This document shows positions 11,262 to 20,570 of a stretch of 64,000 nt of DNA, one piece after another. How positions within the stretch are numbered: the stretch's first letter is position 1; each line of letters opens with the position of its first letter. The notes beneath the pieces were generated by a model. That model saw nothing but the letters and a program-made list of their open reading frames with translations, did no database searches and was not told the DNA's origin. The stretch covers positions 682,001-746,000 of the forward strand of contig NGZR01000008.1 of assembly GCA_002197995.1 (NCBI GenBank). The letters run 5' to 3'. This DNA is from Gaeumannomyces sp. JS-464. Lineage: Eukaryota; Ascomycota; Sordariomycetes; Magnaporthales; Magnaporthaceae. A program made the position numbers and the translations under genes.

Positions 11262-13089
11262 GGCCGGACAGGGGGGTGGTTGACTTAGCCCACACAACTC
11301 TCCGAGACGTAGTTTGAACGCGTTGTCGGGTTCCAGATCAATGCCTTCCAGGGGAGCCGTGTCCAAAGTTAAATCGACCGCGATTTGCATCCCACGAAGC
11401 GCGAGCGGGCGGTATGCGGCGAGAAGGATGAGAATGGCCTTTCCGGTTTGACCTGGCTTCGTGGATCGGCCCAAAATCTTCCCATACGCCCGGTTCACCG
11501 TAGCAGGAAGATGTCTGGTGGCCTTGTCCGGCCCCGAACGGTGCTCCTGATGCCGGCTTCCTCTTCCAAGTGGTCCAAAACAAGGTACAACCAGAGGTAT
11601 GTGCGATGGGTGACGCCCATAAGACGTTGTTTTAGGTGCGCCTTAACGTCGTCACTAAACTTCTTTATCCGGTCAACTCGGTACTCGATGACCGAATTGA
11701 TCTCCTCGCGAATGGTTTCCGAATCATCTTCGCCTTTAATTCGGATGTTAGGAAATAAATCCTCGAGGTTTTAAATGTGCTGGATCGTTCTTTAATAAGG
11801 CCGATTAGTTATAAGGATCTTTAAAGTTCTTGGACCGTTTTCGAAATGGGCGTGGATGTATCGTAATAAGGTCGCCATATTGCGCTCGTTTTAACGGCAC
11901 TCGTTTGAATCGTCGAAAACAATAAGAACGGTTCCGGCTGCTGGTTCTGCGGTGGTGTTCGCCAGGATGTCCCAAAGCGCAGTGACATTTCTGGCAAGCT
12001 CCGCTCCGTCCTGCTTGTACCTTTGCAAAGCATGGTGTATCAGCTGGGGCCGCAGGCAAAACAGTTAATGGAGCAAAGGCACAGAGGGCGAGCTCGATTG
12101 TATTTTGGTCCGGTTCCTTAAAAAAGAAGTAGCATATTGCAGCGTCCCTGGGTAGCCGGAAGTCGAACTCGATAAGATGATTTCGGTACTCCTGCATCAA
12201 GTCTGCGGGAGCACCTCCTCGTCCTCCCCGCGGAGGTAAAGCGACTCCATAGCTGTGTAGTACCGGATCTTCTGGGTGACGTACGTAAGGCCCTCTTTAC
12301 TGGCTGCCTCCACTTCGCTCGGATTGGTCAGGAGAGGCAGCAATAAGTAAACGCATGCCCAGGTCGTCTTTGCCTCCGGACTGGCCTGCACCGCATCATC
12401 GATCCAGCCCTTTCCAAGTTTGGTGCCGTCGATAAAATGTCTCATTTGATCCTGGAGCATAACCTTTTGCTTTCCGATCTCGAAAGCAATTTGCTTCTTT
12501 TCCATATATTTCCGGCCTAAAACGATAATGCCCCCATCGTTTTCCGTAAACTTGGGACCCTTTATGTTTCACATTCTGCTGTTTTGGTATTGGGCGAAAG
12601 GGGTATGTTTGCCAAATCGTCGGAGGTTTTGGATAGGGCATCGTTTAGGTCGGTCGTGGAAAATGCGTTCGCTAAGTAGGGCGACATCTTAAACAGCAGT
12701 TCCTCGTAGGCCTGCATTACTTCTGGCTTTTCTTTCCGGAAAGCTTCATACGCCAGGTCCCACAAAAATGTCGAGTTCGTCGCCGTCGCCCCGCCATCCT
12801 TGGGAGTTGTTTTATTGTTTGTTATGCACGACAAGGAGGGTGCTAACTCGACGAATGTAGTTGCTGTCTTCGAAACACTCGGTACCTTAACTTCGTCGGC
12901 TACTTGGGACGAACTATAGGGTTCGGTAATGGTGTCCCCCTTGTCCAGTTCGTGGTCGCGGTTGGCAGGTGGGGCCTTGCCTGAACCGCCTGGTTTCTGT
13001 CTGTGCCAGAATTTCCAGCGACTGGCCCGCCTTTCAGAGCTCGAGGAAGCCTCCCCGGTGGGCTTGTTCTTCGACCTGAGGGGCTCCAT
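11262..13089 (-). pseudogene. NWD-NACHT (STAND/NLR) receptor, truncated and P-loop missing
   Basis: The start ATG at 13089 (MEPLRSKNKP) opens a basic, serine-rich leader. Next comes the NWD domain (PF17100): TFLWDLAYEAFRKEKPEVM, QAYEELLFKMSP, then MEKKQIAFEIGKQKVMLQDQ, VQASPEAKTTWACVYLLLPL and LTNPSEV. Then NACHT pieces: AICYFFFKEPDQNTIELALC, Walker B-like LIVFDDSNEC, INSVIEYRVDRI, MGVTHRTYLWLYLVLDHLEE and ALRGMQIAVDL. The region that should carry the Walker A GxxGxGK(S/T) between the NWD domain and ICYFFF is absent, so an internal deletion is likely. The frame slips near 12560, 12200 and 11780. At about 11262 the frame runs straight into the GMC gene. The usual WD40/ankyrin/TPR sensor is therefore lost. 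These receptors control incompatibility-type cell death when intact. Confidence 0.85.
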
Positions 13090-13095
13090 AATGCG

Positions 13096-14125
13096 GCGCG
13101 GGGTACGACGATGGGCGTCCGTTGGCTGGCCCTGATACAGTTTCTCTCGCTTCCCTGGTTCACCCGAGTCTGGATTGTGCAGGAAGTGGTCATGGCGCCG
13201 ACCAACTCCCTTCGGATTTGGTACGGGGGCAGAGTGCACGACTGGGAGAGCCTCATGACGACCTTTGAGCTCCTCGAAGGATTCGAGATGGCCGGTTCCC
13301 TCCAGAACCTGCAGCTCGGCCGCGTCGCTGTTCAAAACCAGGGCGACATGCGGACGATGGATAAGATGCGGCTGAAGAAATCCCTAGTCACACTCTGCAG
13401 GACTCTGCGACGCTACAGCTGGCTCGACGCCGCAATGGCCCGCATGTTCCCGTCCAACGAGCAAACGAGGAACCTGAACAGAGTAAGAGAGATGGACGAC
13501 TCGATGCCGCTGATGCACCTGTTGGAGAACTTCAAAAGGTACCAGGCCACGGGCCCGAGGGATGTGGTTTTTGCCCTGCTGGCGCTCATGGGCAACGAAA
13601 CTCCACCGAGTCTGATCCCCAAGTACGACGACACAGTGACGGCAGAGTCGGTCTTCATTAACGCGGCAAAGTACATCATGACGAAAGGCGCCCCATTGTC
13701 GCTGCTGCAGCTAGCCGGAGTCGGTCTGCCCGGCCGCCGGCAAGGGCTGCCGTCGTGGGTGCCGGACTGGATGAGCCCCGACGAGGGTGGCTGTAATCCC
13801 TTGTCTTCCGTGATCTGGGGCGACCATTCTTGCGCCTATAACGCGAGCGCAGGGACAAGCACCGTCCTGACAGTGGGCGGTGGCGGTGAGGGCGGCGACA
13901 GCAGTATTACGCTCGCTTGTGTCCGCGTGGACACACTCGCCTGCCTGGGCGCAGTGCACCAGCCGGCGGCAAAGGACGACGACTTCGTCGGGGACCCCTC
14001 CAACACGTCTTCCATGCTCACGAGACGTTGGAGATGCACGAGTGGCACGTCGAGACGCTAGAAATGATGCGCAAAAGCCATGCGCGGGACCCTTACCCAT
14101 TTGCCCGCCGCCATGCAGCGGGTGG
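13096..14125 (+). pseudogene. HET-domain (heterokaryon incompatibility) protein, central and C-terminal part
   Basis: The frame carries FLSLPWFTRVWIVQEVVMAP, the second conserved block of the HET domain (PF06985), then GPRDVVFALLALMGNETPP, LIPKYDDTVTAESVF, LQLAGVG and LPSWVPDWM, the usual order downstream of it. The first HET block (YxALSYxWG) is missing; the fragment begins within a few bases of the start codon of the divergent NACHT receptor. A one-base loss near 14010 shifts the frame to FHAHETLEMHEWHVETLEMM. It ends where sequence of an opposite-strand P450 begins (about 14126). HET proteins trigger cell death after non-self fusion; this piece lacks the domain start and cannot work as such. 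Confidence 0.85.
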
Positions 14126-15652
14126 TCTCGGGAGGAACCGCTGCGGCCAGAACTCCTCCGGGTCCGCGAAGTTGTCCTGGTTGTGGAAGGTCGCGATAGG
14201 GTAGACGTGGACGATGGTCTGGTCGTGGTTGCGGGTGCGTGTTAGTATGCCATCACCGACGCCTGTCCGGGGTGCTGGAAGCGAGGCGCAGAACGGTTGG
14301 GGCGGCGGAGGAAAAACCTACATCCTTGGGAACAAACTCCCCGTCGATCACGGCTCCGGGGGACACGCGCAGCGGGAGTTCGGCGGCTGGCGGGTGGAAG
14401 CGCAGGGCCTCCTCAATGCAGGCGTGTAGGAGCGGCAGGGCTTTGGGCCGATAGAGCGCAGCTCGACGTCGGCCTTGCGCGAGAAGGCAGCGCGCACCTC
14501 GGCGTTGACGGCGTCTCGGATGGCGCGGTTGCCGGGCCGCGATAACATGTAAAGCAGAACCGCGATGGTGGTGCCCGTGGTTTCGCTCCCCCCCAATCAG
14601 GAGGAAAAACGTTAAGCTCGAGCTGCTCGTTGTAAGCCCGTCCGTTTCGCTGCCCTGTTTCTCTTCATTATATACGTGAAAAAGTCGCGCCGGGGGCCGG
14701 ATAGCTGCGCGGCGCCCGCGGCCCGCGCCTCGGTATTAATGACGGGATCGGGCCCCAGGGCCATACAAGCGCGGGCCTTTTCGGCGGCGTAAGTGAAATT
14801 GTTATTATTCGCTTTAAGCGAGCCGTCCGGGTCCAGCAGGGCCAGCACCTTAAGCGGGCCCATAATAGTCCAAAAACGGGCAAAAGTGCCGCCGCGGATG
14901 CCGCAAAACATATTGCGGACCCAGGGGTGGTAATCGCTGCTAGTCAGGCTGCTAAAAGATTCGCCCAGCGCCAAATCGCCAATAATATCGAAAGTGATAT
15001 AATTAAGCCAGTCTATTATAAAGACGGGCTTCGAGCCGCCGCCGGCATTTTCTGCCAGGCGGCGGATCAAGAGGTCGACGTAATATTGCAAAAAGGGCTC
15101 CTAGGCCGTCAAAGCGCTTTCGCTAAAGGCATAGGCTAGTTGGCGGCGGTGGCGGCGGTGGTCGTCGCGGTTTGGCGCGTTAATAAGGCTATTATAATCG
15201 CCAAGGAAAAAGAATTCGGGGACTTCATGGAATTCGGTGACCTCGCCGCCGGGCTTGCGCGCGTATACCTCGGGGAACGCAACTGCGCCGTCAACCGAAA
15301 TGCGGCCGGGGCCGATCCGCACTACCTTGCCGTGTTTCCTGTGCAGGCGCTGCATCCGCCGCGCCATGGTGCCCGTCACAGAGGTTTGGAAGTTGTAAAA
15401 GAAGTCCGAGCTGGCGAGGTCCAGCGGCCCGGGGTACTTGGACAATGGGTGGAACCAGATGCGGTATATCACGACGCCGACGCCGTACAGAACGAGCTGT
15501 TACCTTTTCCGTCAGCTCGGGAACAAGCGGCAGGGGGCAACATTTAGAACATCGGACCACTTACGCCTGTGGCCAAACCAATGGGTCGGCGTCAGCAGCC
15601 CTCCGCCGCCGCCCGAAAGCAGCACGGCCTGGGCCGCGTCGATAGACGACAT
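14126..15652 (-). pseudogene. Cytochrome P450, 3' truncated, with a stop codon and frameshifts
   Basis: The start ATG at 15652 (MSSIDAAQAVLL) is followed by an intron with GTAAGT donor near 15564 and acceptor near 15496, then YRIWFHPLSKYPGP (proline-rich hinge), the B-C region, the I-helix IGGSETTGTT, the K-helix EEALRFHPP (ExxR) and, after an intron at 14219-14321 with a perfect TACTAAC branch site, TIVHVYPIATFHNQ and EEFWPQRFL. The sequence then stops before the haem-binding FxxGxxxCxG, so no haem ligand is present. An in-frame TAG at 15101-15103 stands where CAG is expected, and three one-base gains lie between 14590 and 14670. Composition around 14600-15100 is shifted to AT. It is a microsomal monooxygenase remnant of the secondary-metabolism type; its substrate is unknown. 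Confidence 0.85.
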
Positions 15653-16880
15653 ATCTGTTGTCGCCTGGTCCGAACTCTTCTCTCGGAATCTCGATTTGTC
15701 GCCAGGCGGCTGGCTTTTCTCCTCTGTCTGTTTTGTTGCCTAGGGTTGGAACACTGAGATTGTTCCGCGATGATGATGGGATGAAGAACGAGACATGGAC
15801 CTGGAAAACCCCATCCTCTGCCGTCCTTTCGTACTGGCGCCATTGCTCGAGACACACTTGGGATCGGGACTCGGGACGAATCTTCTGGACCGCGGGCCCG
15901 GGCTGCCAACGCTGTCTTTGCAAAGACACGGACACGAACCCCTCATGCAGGCCGGGCCGGCGGGAATGTCCTGGATTCCGACGATAGCCTTCGCACCCAG
16001 GCAGGTAGTATTGGCACGGGCTCGTGCCGGGGCCCTCCCGAACCGGGAGGATCCCGAGCGCCGATACCGCCCGTGCACCGCCCAGCCGCAAGGGTGGCGG
16101 GGGGATAATGAAAGATTGGGGGTGTCCACGATGCAACGGGGTGATTCCCTGTTGCCAGATTCTCGAGCATGGCACGCGCACACGATACTGTATAGTGATA
16201 GGGACCAGAGACATGCGAGGAGGAAGATAAAAGCACGGGGGAAAAAAAAGGAAAAAAGCCAAACCGGTTAGGAATAATGTTCGCCCGCGCGCAGGCAACA
16301 TGGCCGTCTGTTGTGCTTGCTTCAACACGGAAAAGGACCGCGTCAATGGACCCCACATGTGCTTGGCAATGGCGTGTTTTTTTTTTACGGGTCTCGGGGA
16401 TCATAAAGGTTAATTTACCCGCCTCCCATCCAATCCCTTCGGAACGGGCACATGCTTTTGCCTGCACAACTAGGAAAAATCAATGTACCGCGTTCGAACC
16501 GCGTTGAGCATCAATTTCGCACCAATCCGATCTGAGAGGGGTTCGGTAAACAGTTCGGCCAACGTTAACCTTCATGATCCATGAGACCTGTAGGCAGGTG
16601 CCCTCTCTAGGTGGGTACCTCCCAGGTATCAGAACATGAACCGGCCCAGGAACCGCCCCGCGGGCCTTCCATCAACGCCCGAATCCGACCGAGTTCTTGG
16701 ATGAATTACTCCGAACCTCCTGTCGGTTACTACACAAGAAGGGTCCGCGGACTCCCACTTGTCACATACAATCAAGTAAACCTGTCCCAACGTGACTTGG
16801 TTACGTGGCTACCCCCTTAGCGGTTTGGGTACCCGGTTGTTCGTGGATCCGGGGACGCCTTCAAGGTTTGACGGAAAACG
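15653..16880. other. No recognisable gene
   Basis: This is upstream sequence of the P450 remnant followed by low-information DNA. A 265-codon minus-strand frame (15561-16358) has no recognisable domain, is rich in R/P/S and overlaps the P450 start, so it is not called. Confidence 0.5.
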
Positions 16881-16884
16881 GGAC

Positions 16885-17850
16885 GTCTTAGTTCATTGCA
16901 TACAATGGACCAGCGAAGCCGCGTGGCTTTGAGGCGACAATGTATCATGCACGATCCGTCGCCAACTTCGTCCTCGACGCCGCATTTCCATGGCCGGGTC
17001 GATTCGACAGTTTGTTTGGCATGACGATCGTTTGGCAGTAGGAGCTCACAAGCGCCGTCCGGACCTGCCAATAACTTAAAGTCTAGGGACGTTCCCATAG
17101 CTTACAAAATTCCTACGGAACTTATAATTAGAAGCTATGGGCAATGAGTGCTCAACTCCATGGCTGGGTTAAACGGTCGACTCGTGGAAAGTTTCGGTTG
17201 CTCGCCAAATCACCACATCGTTATAAAACTTTCTTGTTCCCCTTTATGGCGTCTACTTCTCCATTAGGCAATCGACCGTTCTGCACATCCGGCTACTACG
17301 GCCTAGGTATCCTTGTCGCTGAAAGCAGGACTGGGAACAGCACGCTTCGGGATGTGGCCGATGGCCTGTTGTAACAAGGGGGCAATGCCGGCTTGGAGGG
17401 ATGAGTCTCTTTATTGTAAGATAATCTTTCGGGGCCTCAAAAGATGCTTAAGGAAGCAAAATCCCTCGAGGATCCCATCGGGATCCGGCCCCTTTGTATA
17501 GGCCATCTAGTGGCCTATACGAGATACATAGCTGTACATACCATACAGCCCTTAGTTTTTAGCGTTAGGCATCAAGGACTTTAGGCATTTATTTAAAACT
17601 TCCAGCCTCCGCGGACCCCAGCAGGAGTTCTTCGGAGGCCCCCGTAGGGTCTTCCGGAGGCCCCCGTGTAACGCCTGTCCATAGCCGAAATACAAACTCG
17701 GAAATGCAAGGCTTCCGTAAACCCCGGTAGGGGTCCTTCGGAGGCCCCCGTAGGGTTTCCCGGCTTAGTTCATTGCATACAATGGACCAGCGAAGCCGCG
17801 TGGCTTTGAGGCGACAACGTATCATACACGATCCGTCGCCAACTGCCGAA
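16885..17850. repeat. Pair of ~80-bp direct repeats and a short GC-rich repeat
   Basis: About 80 bp at 16888-16967 (TTAGTTCATTGCATACAATG onward) recur almost exactly at 17764-17845 with a few transitions. Between them, at 17610-17762, a unit containing CTTCGGAGGCCCCCGTAGGG occurs about four times in variant form, and ACTCGGAAATGCAAG occurs twice. No gene lies in the interval. Confidence 0.75.
17366..17470 (+). repeat. Diverged copy of the MULE-flanking repeat end
   Basis: TGTAACAAGGGGGCAATGCC and CTCAAAAGATGCTTAAGGA match, with transitions, the sequence beside both MULE copies (35684-35792 on the minus strand and 60167-60275). It is likely an end fragment of an older element. Confidence 0.55.
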
Positions 17851-17970
17851 ACACGAACTCGGAAATGCAAGAATCACCAGTGTTAACCAGAACCTTGCGG
17901 CGATGTCTGGCAAAACGACAAGGATCACCTCATTCTCTGGCTTCTCGCCACGAGCAGGTGTAGCCACCGT

Positions 17971-17977
17971 TATATAA
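17971..17977 (+). promoter_or_regulatory. TATA box of the small secreted peptide gene
   Basis: TATATAA lies 134 bp before the ATG at 18111 and is followed by a CT-rich then A/C-rich leader (CAACCACC, ACAAACAACC) typical of strongly expressed fungal genes. Confidence 0.6.
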
Positions 17978-18110
17978 AGCCAACCTACGCGGCTTTGGCA
18001 ACCGCCCTTTCCACTTCCTTATCCTCATCCTCATCTACTCGTCTCAAGCTACACTACAACCTAAACAATAAAAACACGCTAAACAACCACCACAAACAAC
18101 CACCGCAAAT

Positions 18111-18450
18111 ATGAAATTTTCCACTATCCTTTTCGCTGGCCTGGCTCTGGCTGCCCCTGCTGTGCAGCAGGAGAACGTAAGATAACGAGACCTTTTATTT
18201 TACGTTATTATGTCGCCTCATCTAGCTAACTTTCCCTATTCTGCTTTTCAAGACCGACGTCGCCGTCCAAAAGCGCGAGCTGGGCTCTGACCTTGCCAAA
18301 CTTGCCGTTAGGCAGAAGGGGCGTCCTGGCCCTCCCGGGGAGGGCGGCGGCGGCGGCGGCGGCCAGCACCACCCTGCCAAACTTGCCGTTAGGCAGAAGG
18401 GGCGGCCTGGCCCTCCCAGGGAGGGCGGCGGCGGCCAGCACCACCCTTAA
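18111..18450 (+). CDS. Small secreted peptide precursor with two tandem Gly-rich repeats
   Basis: Two exons, 18111-18176 and 18253-18450, with a 76-bp intron (GTAAGA..TTCAAG), join in phase to give 87 residues. Residues 1-17 (MKFSTILFAGLALAAPA) form a clear signal peptide. VQQENTDVAVQKR follows, ending in a Lys-Arg site for a Kex2-type protease. The rest is two near-identical units, AKLAVRQKGRPGPP, then G/R-E-Gly(4-7)-QHHP. The mature part would be very basic, glycine-rich and end each unit in a His-His pair. There is no cysteine. The leader and intron are clean and there is no frameshift, unlike the neighbours. I do not recognise the family; it could be a host-interaction effector, an antimicrobial or signalling peptide, or a substrate for peptide modification. 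Confidence 0.8.
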
Positions 18451-18763
18451 AGCACCACCCTCGGTGCTCTACCTGCGGATAAATCGACCTGAATACTTCA
18501 GCCGCGACATTTAAAACCAGCAAGCTGGGCTTTGTGGTTTTTAAGTTACGGTATTTAAGGAAGGCTATAGCGGGAACTATAGCTAGGACAGGCAAGCTTT
18601 TGTAACCTGTGCGTTCAAGACAATATGGCGGTTCCCGGCTCTTGGGAATGCCGTGCGCAAGCTTCGCTAGAAATGATGTATAGGAAAATACACAGCACTT
18701 ATGCCTAATTAGCTTGAACAAGTGAAATACCCGATCCCTGTAGCTTTTGTCACTCTTCCAACT

Positions 18764-20350
18764 TTATCCCAACCACTGAAAAACCCGAAAATCCTGAATC
18801 ATCCGGCCGACGGTGACCATGCCGCCGATGCAGGGTACGCCAAACGCCAGCGCCACGCATATGTAAATCACCCTGCCGTGGTACCGCCGCTTGTTCCCAA
18901 TGGTAATGCTAGGCCGCCCCTCGATAAACATAGCCGGTGCATTCCATAACTGTCCGAGCACGCCACATGCTAGCCAGGCCATCGTCCAAGCACGTTCCTC
19001 TTTTGTGCTCTGTTTTGGACGGAAGAATAATACCGTCCCCACAATCACGAGAGGTATCGCAGCCGCCACGCAGCTCCATATAGTGCTCTATTTCAACCTT
19101 TTGATTTGGCTTTTCAAGGCAGGTTTGGTGGTAAAGGTGTTTTTTGTTTTTTCCATATAAAAACTATAAACTGACGCTTTTTTCCAAATTTAAATTAAAG
19201 TTTTTTAACGAAACGTTTTAAACTTTTAAATGCACTTTTTGGTAAAGGAATTTCCAAGCACCAAAAAACCAAAAAACCATTTACCACCAAACCTGCCTTT
19301 AAGTGCGCCATTTCAAGCTTTGGTAGCGATTCGAACCGGAAGGCTTGGTCGAACACAATGATGTAGTGAAGAGCGCCAGCCGACCTCAAAAAAAGTAAAC
19401 AGCCTTTAAGTTCCCGCAGCAGGTAGTACCTTACCAACTGGACCATGTCCTCCCAGCCCGTAACGTTTACGCTTTGCTCCAAACGGAGAAGCGTTCTAAG
19501 GCAGAAGCGCCCGCGATGGTATTCCTTTAAATATTCGTCTATGGGTTCGTTAAAGCAGCCAATCACGCTTTCCACTTTGTACTGTTCCCGATCCTCGGTG
19601 CTCGCGAGTGCTTTCCAAGCGTTAAAATGTGGCAGCCCTTCCGATTTAGCGATATACATGCAGTCGTGCTATGGGCACAACACGTTTCCAAAAAGGTTAA
19701 TTATCGATATCCAAATATAAGGCGCCGCCGTTAACCCAAACGCGGCGTACCCGAAACGGTCGATCTGGTCGGCTTTAGCTCGGTACAAAGTTGAAATACC
19801 AAATAGGGGCTGGATTATCGATATAACACTTTTGTTAAAATTGTAATTGCAGCTTATAATAGTGGTTCTTTTTGGTTTAAATATGCGTGTTGCTTTTTTC
19901 CAGGTCCGTTCCGGGTACCAGTACGGCTGGTTAAGTAAAAAGCCTGCTTTCGTAGGTTTTTCGTCCTCGTCATTTTTAAACGTTGCGTTCGCATGGACTA
20001 CCATTAGCTCGTAGCTTTCGGGCAGCCGACATACTCCGTGGATTTTAGGCGGGGATAGTGTGGTTTGGTTTAATTAGACCGAAAGAGTTAATTAATTGCT
20101 GTTTAACCAAGTTTAAATCTTTGCAAATGGACTATCTTACTTACGTAACGGGGCTATGATAAAAATGCTACTGATTTTGCCAGTGATGGACGACCAAACC
20201 TTAGTAAGGGATGGCGCCTGCTTTACTATCCATTTGTCGAGAGATGCCAAACCACAAACGGTGAGGAAGAGCGAAAAGAATAACGCGAAAGCCGACTGCG
20301 GCTCGGACGAGTAGGCCAGCCCGCAACTGCTGCTCCTCCTCCATAGCTGC
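18764..20350 (-). pseudogene. Multi-pass membrane protein of unknown function, decayed
   Basis: Minus-strand frames read, from right to left, SAFALFFSLFLTVCGLASLDK (near 20270), IIQPLFGISTLYRAKADQID with RFGYAAFGLTAAPYIWISII (19700-19860), NAWKALASTEDREQYKVESV (near 19600), and C-terminal membrane segments IPLVIVGTVLFF, WLACGVLGQLW and VIYICVALAFGVPC (18790-19060). The pattern LYR..DQIDR.GYAAFGLT is familiar from large fungal membrane proteins of unknown role. The reading frame is broken by stops and by a 180-bp MITE at 19118-19297. The AT-rich middle suggests RIP. Confidence 0.55.
19118..19297. mobile_element. 180-bp MITE with terminal inverted repeats
   Basis: The left end GGCAGGTTTGGTGGTAAA is matched by the reverse complement of the right end TTTACCACCAAACCTGCC. 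Flanks are TTCAA (19113-19117) and TTTAA (19298-19302), a 5-bp target duplication differing by one C-to-T. It interrupts the membrane-protein frame. The subterminal motif GGTTTTTTGGTTTTTTGG is shared with the element at 52562. Confidence 0.8.
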
Positions 20351-20570
20351 TGTTGCCTGTGCGGTTTCGGCCCGCCACCGGGCGGCGCAACCTGGTTTTG
20401 ACCACGGCGCAAATGGCACCAGCTCGCGCCGCGGTTCCCAGCGGGGTGGGCTGCAGGATGGCGAAGCTCATAATGATCTCGATGCTGTGGCGGGCGCCAG
20501 CAAAAGGGAGGCTGCGACCATGTTTTGGATGCTGATCTCGAACATGTTGGAAATTGTTTGTCGTAGTTGG

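Noticed and set aside
10386..11288. 300-codon plus-strand frame over the GMC gene
   Set aside because: It is the antisense of a clearly conserved GMC coding region; GC-rich codon bias opens such shadows.
15561..16358. 265-codon minus-strand frame
   Set aside because: No domain, biased composition, overlaps the P450 first exon and intron in a different frame.
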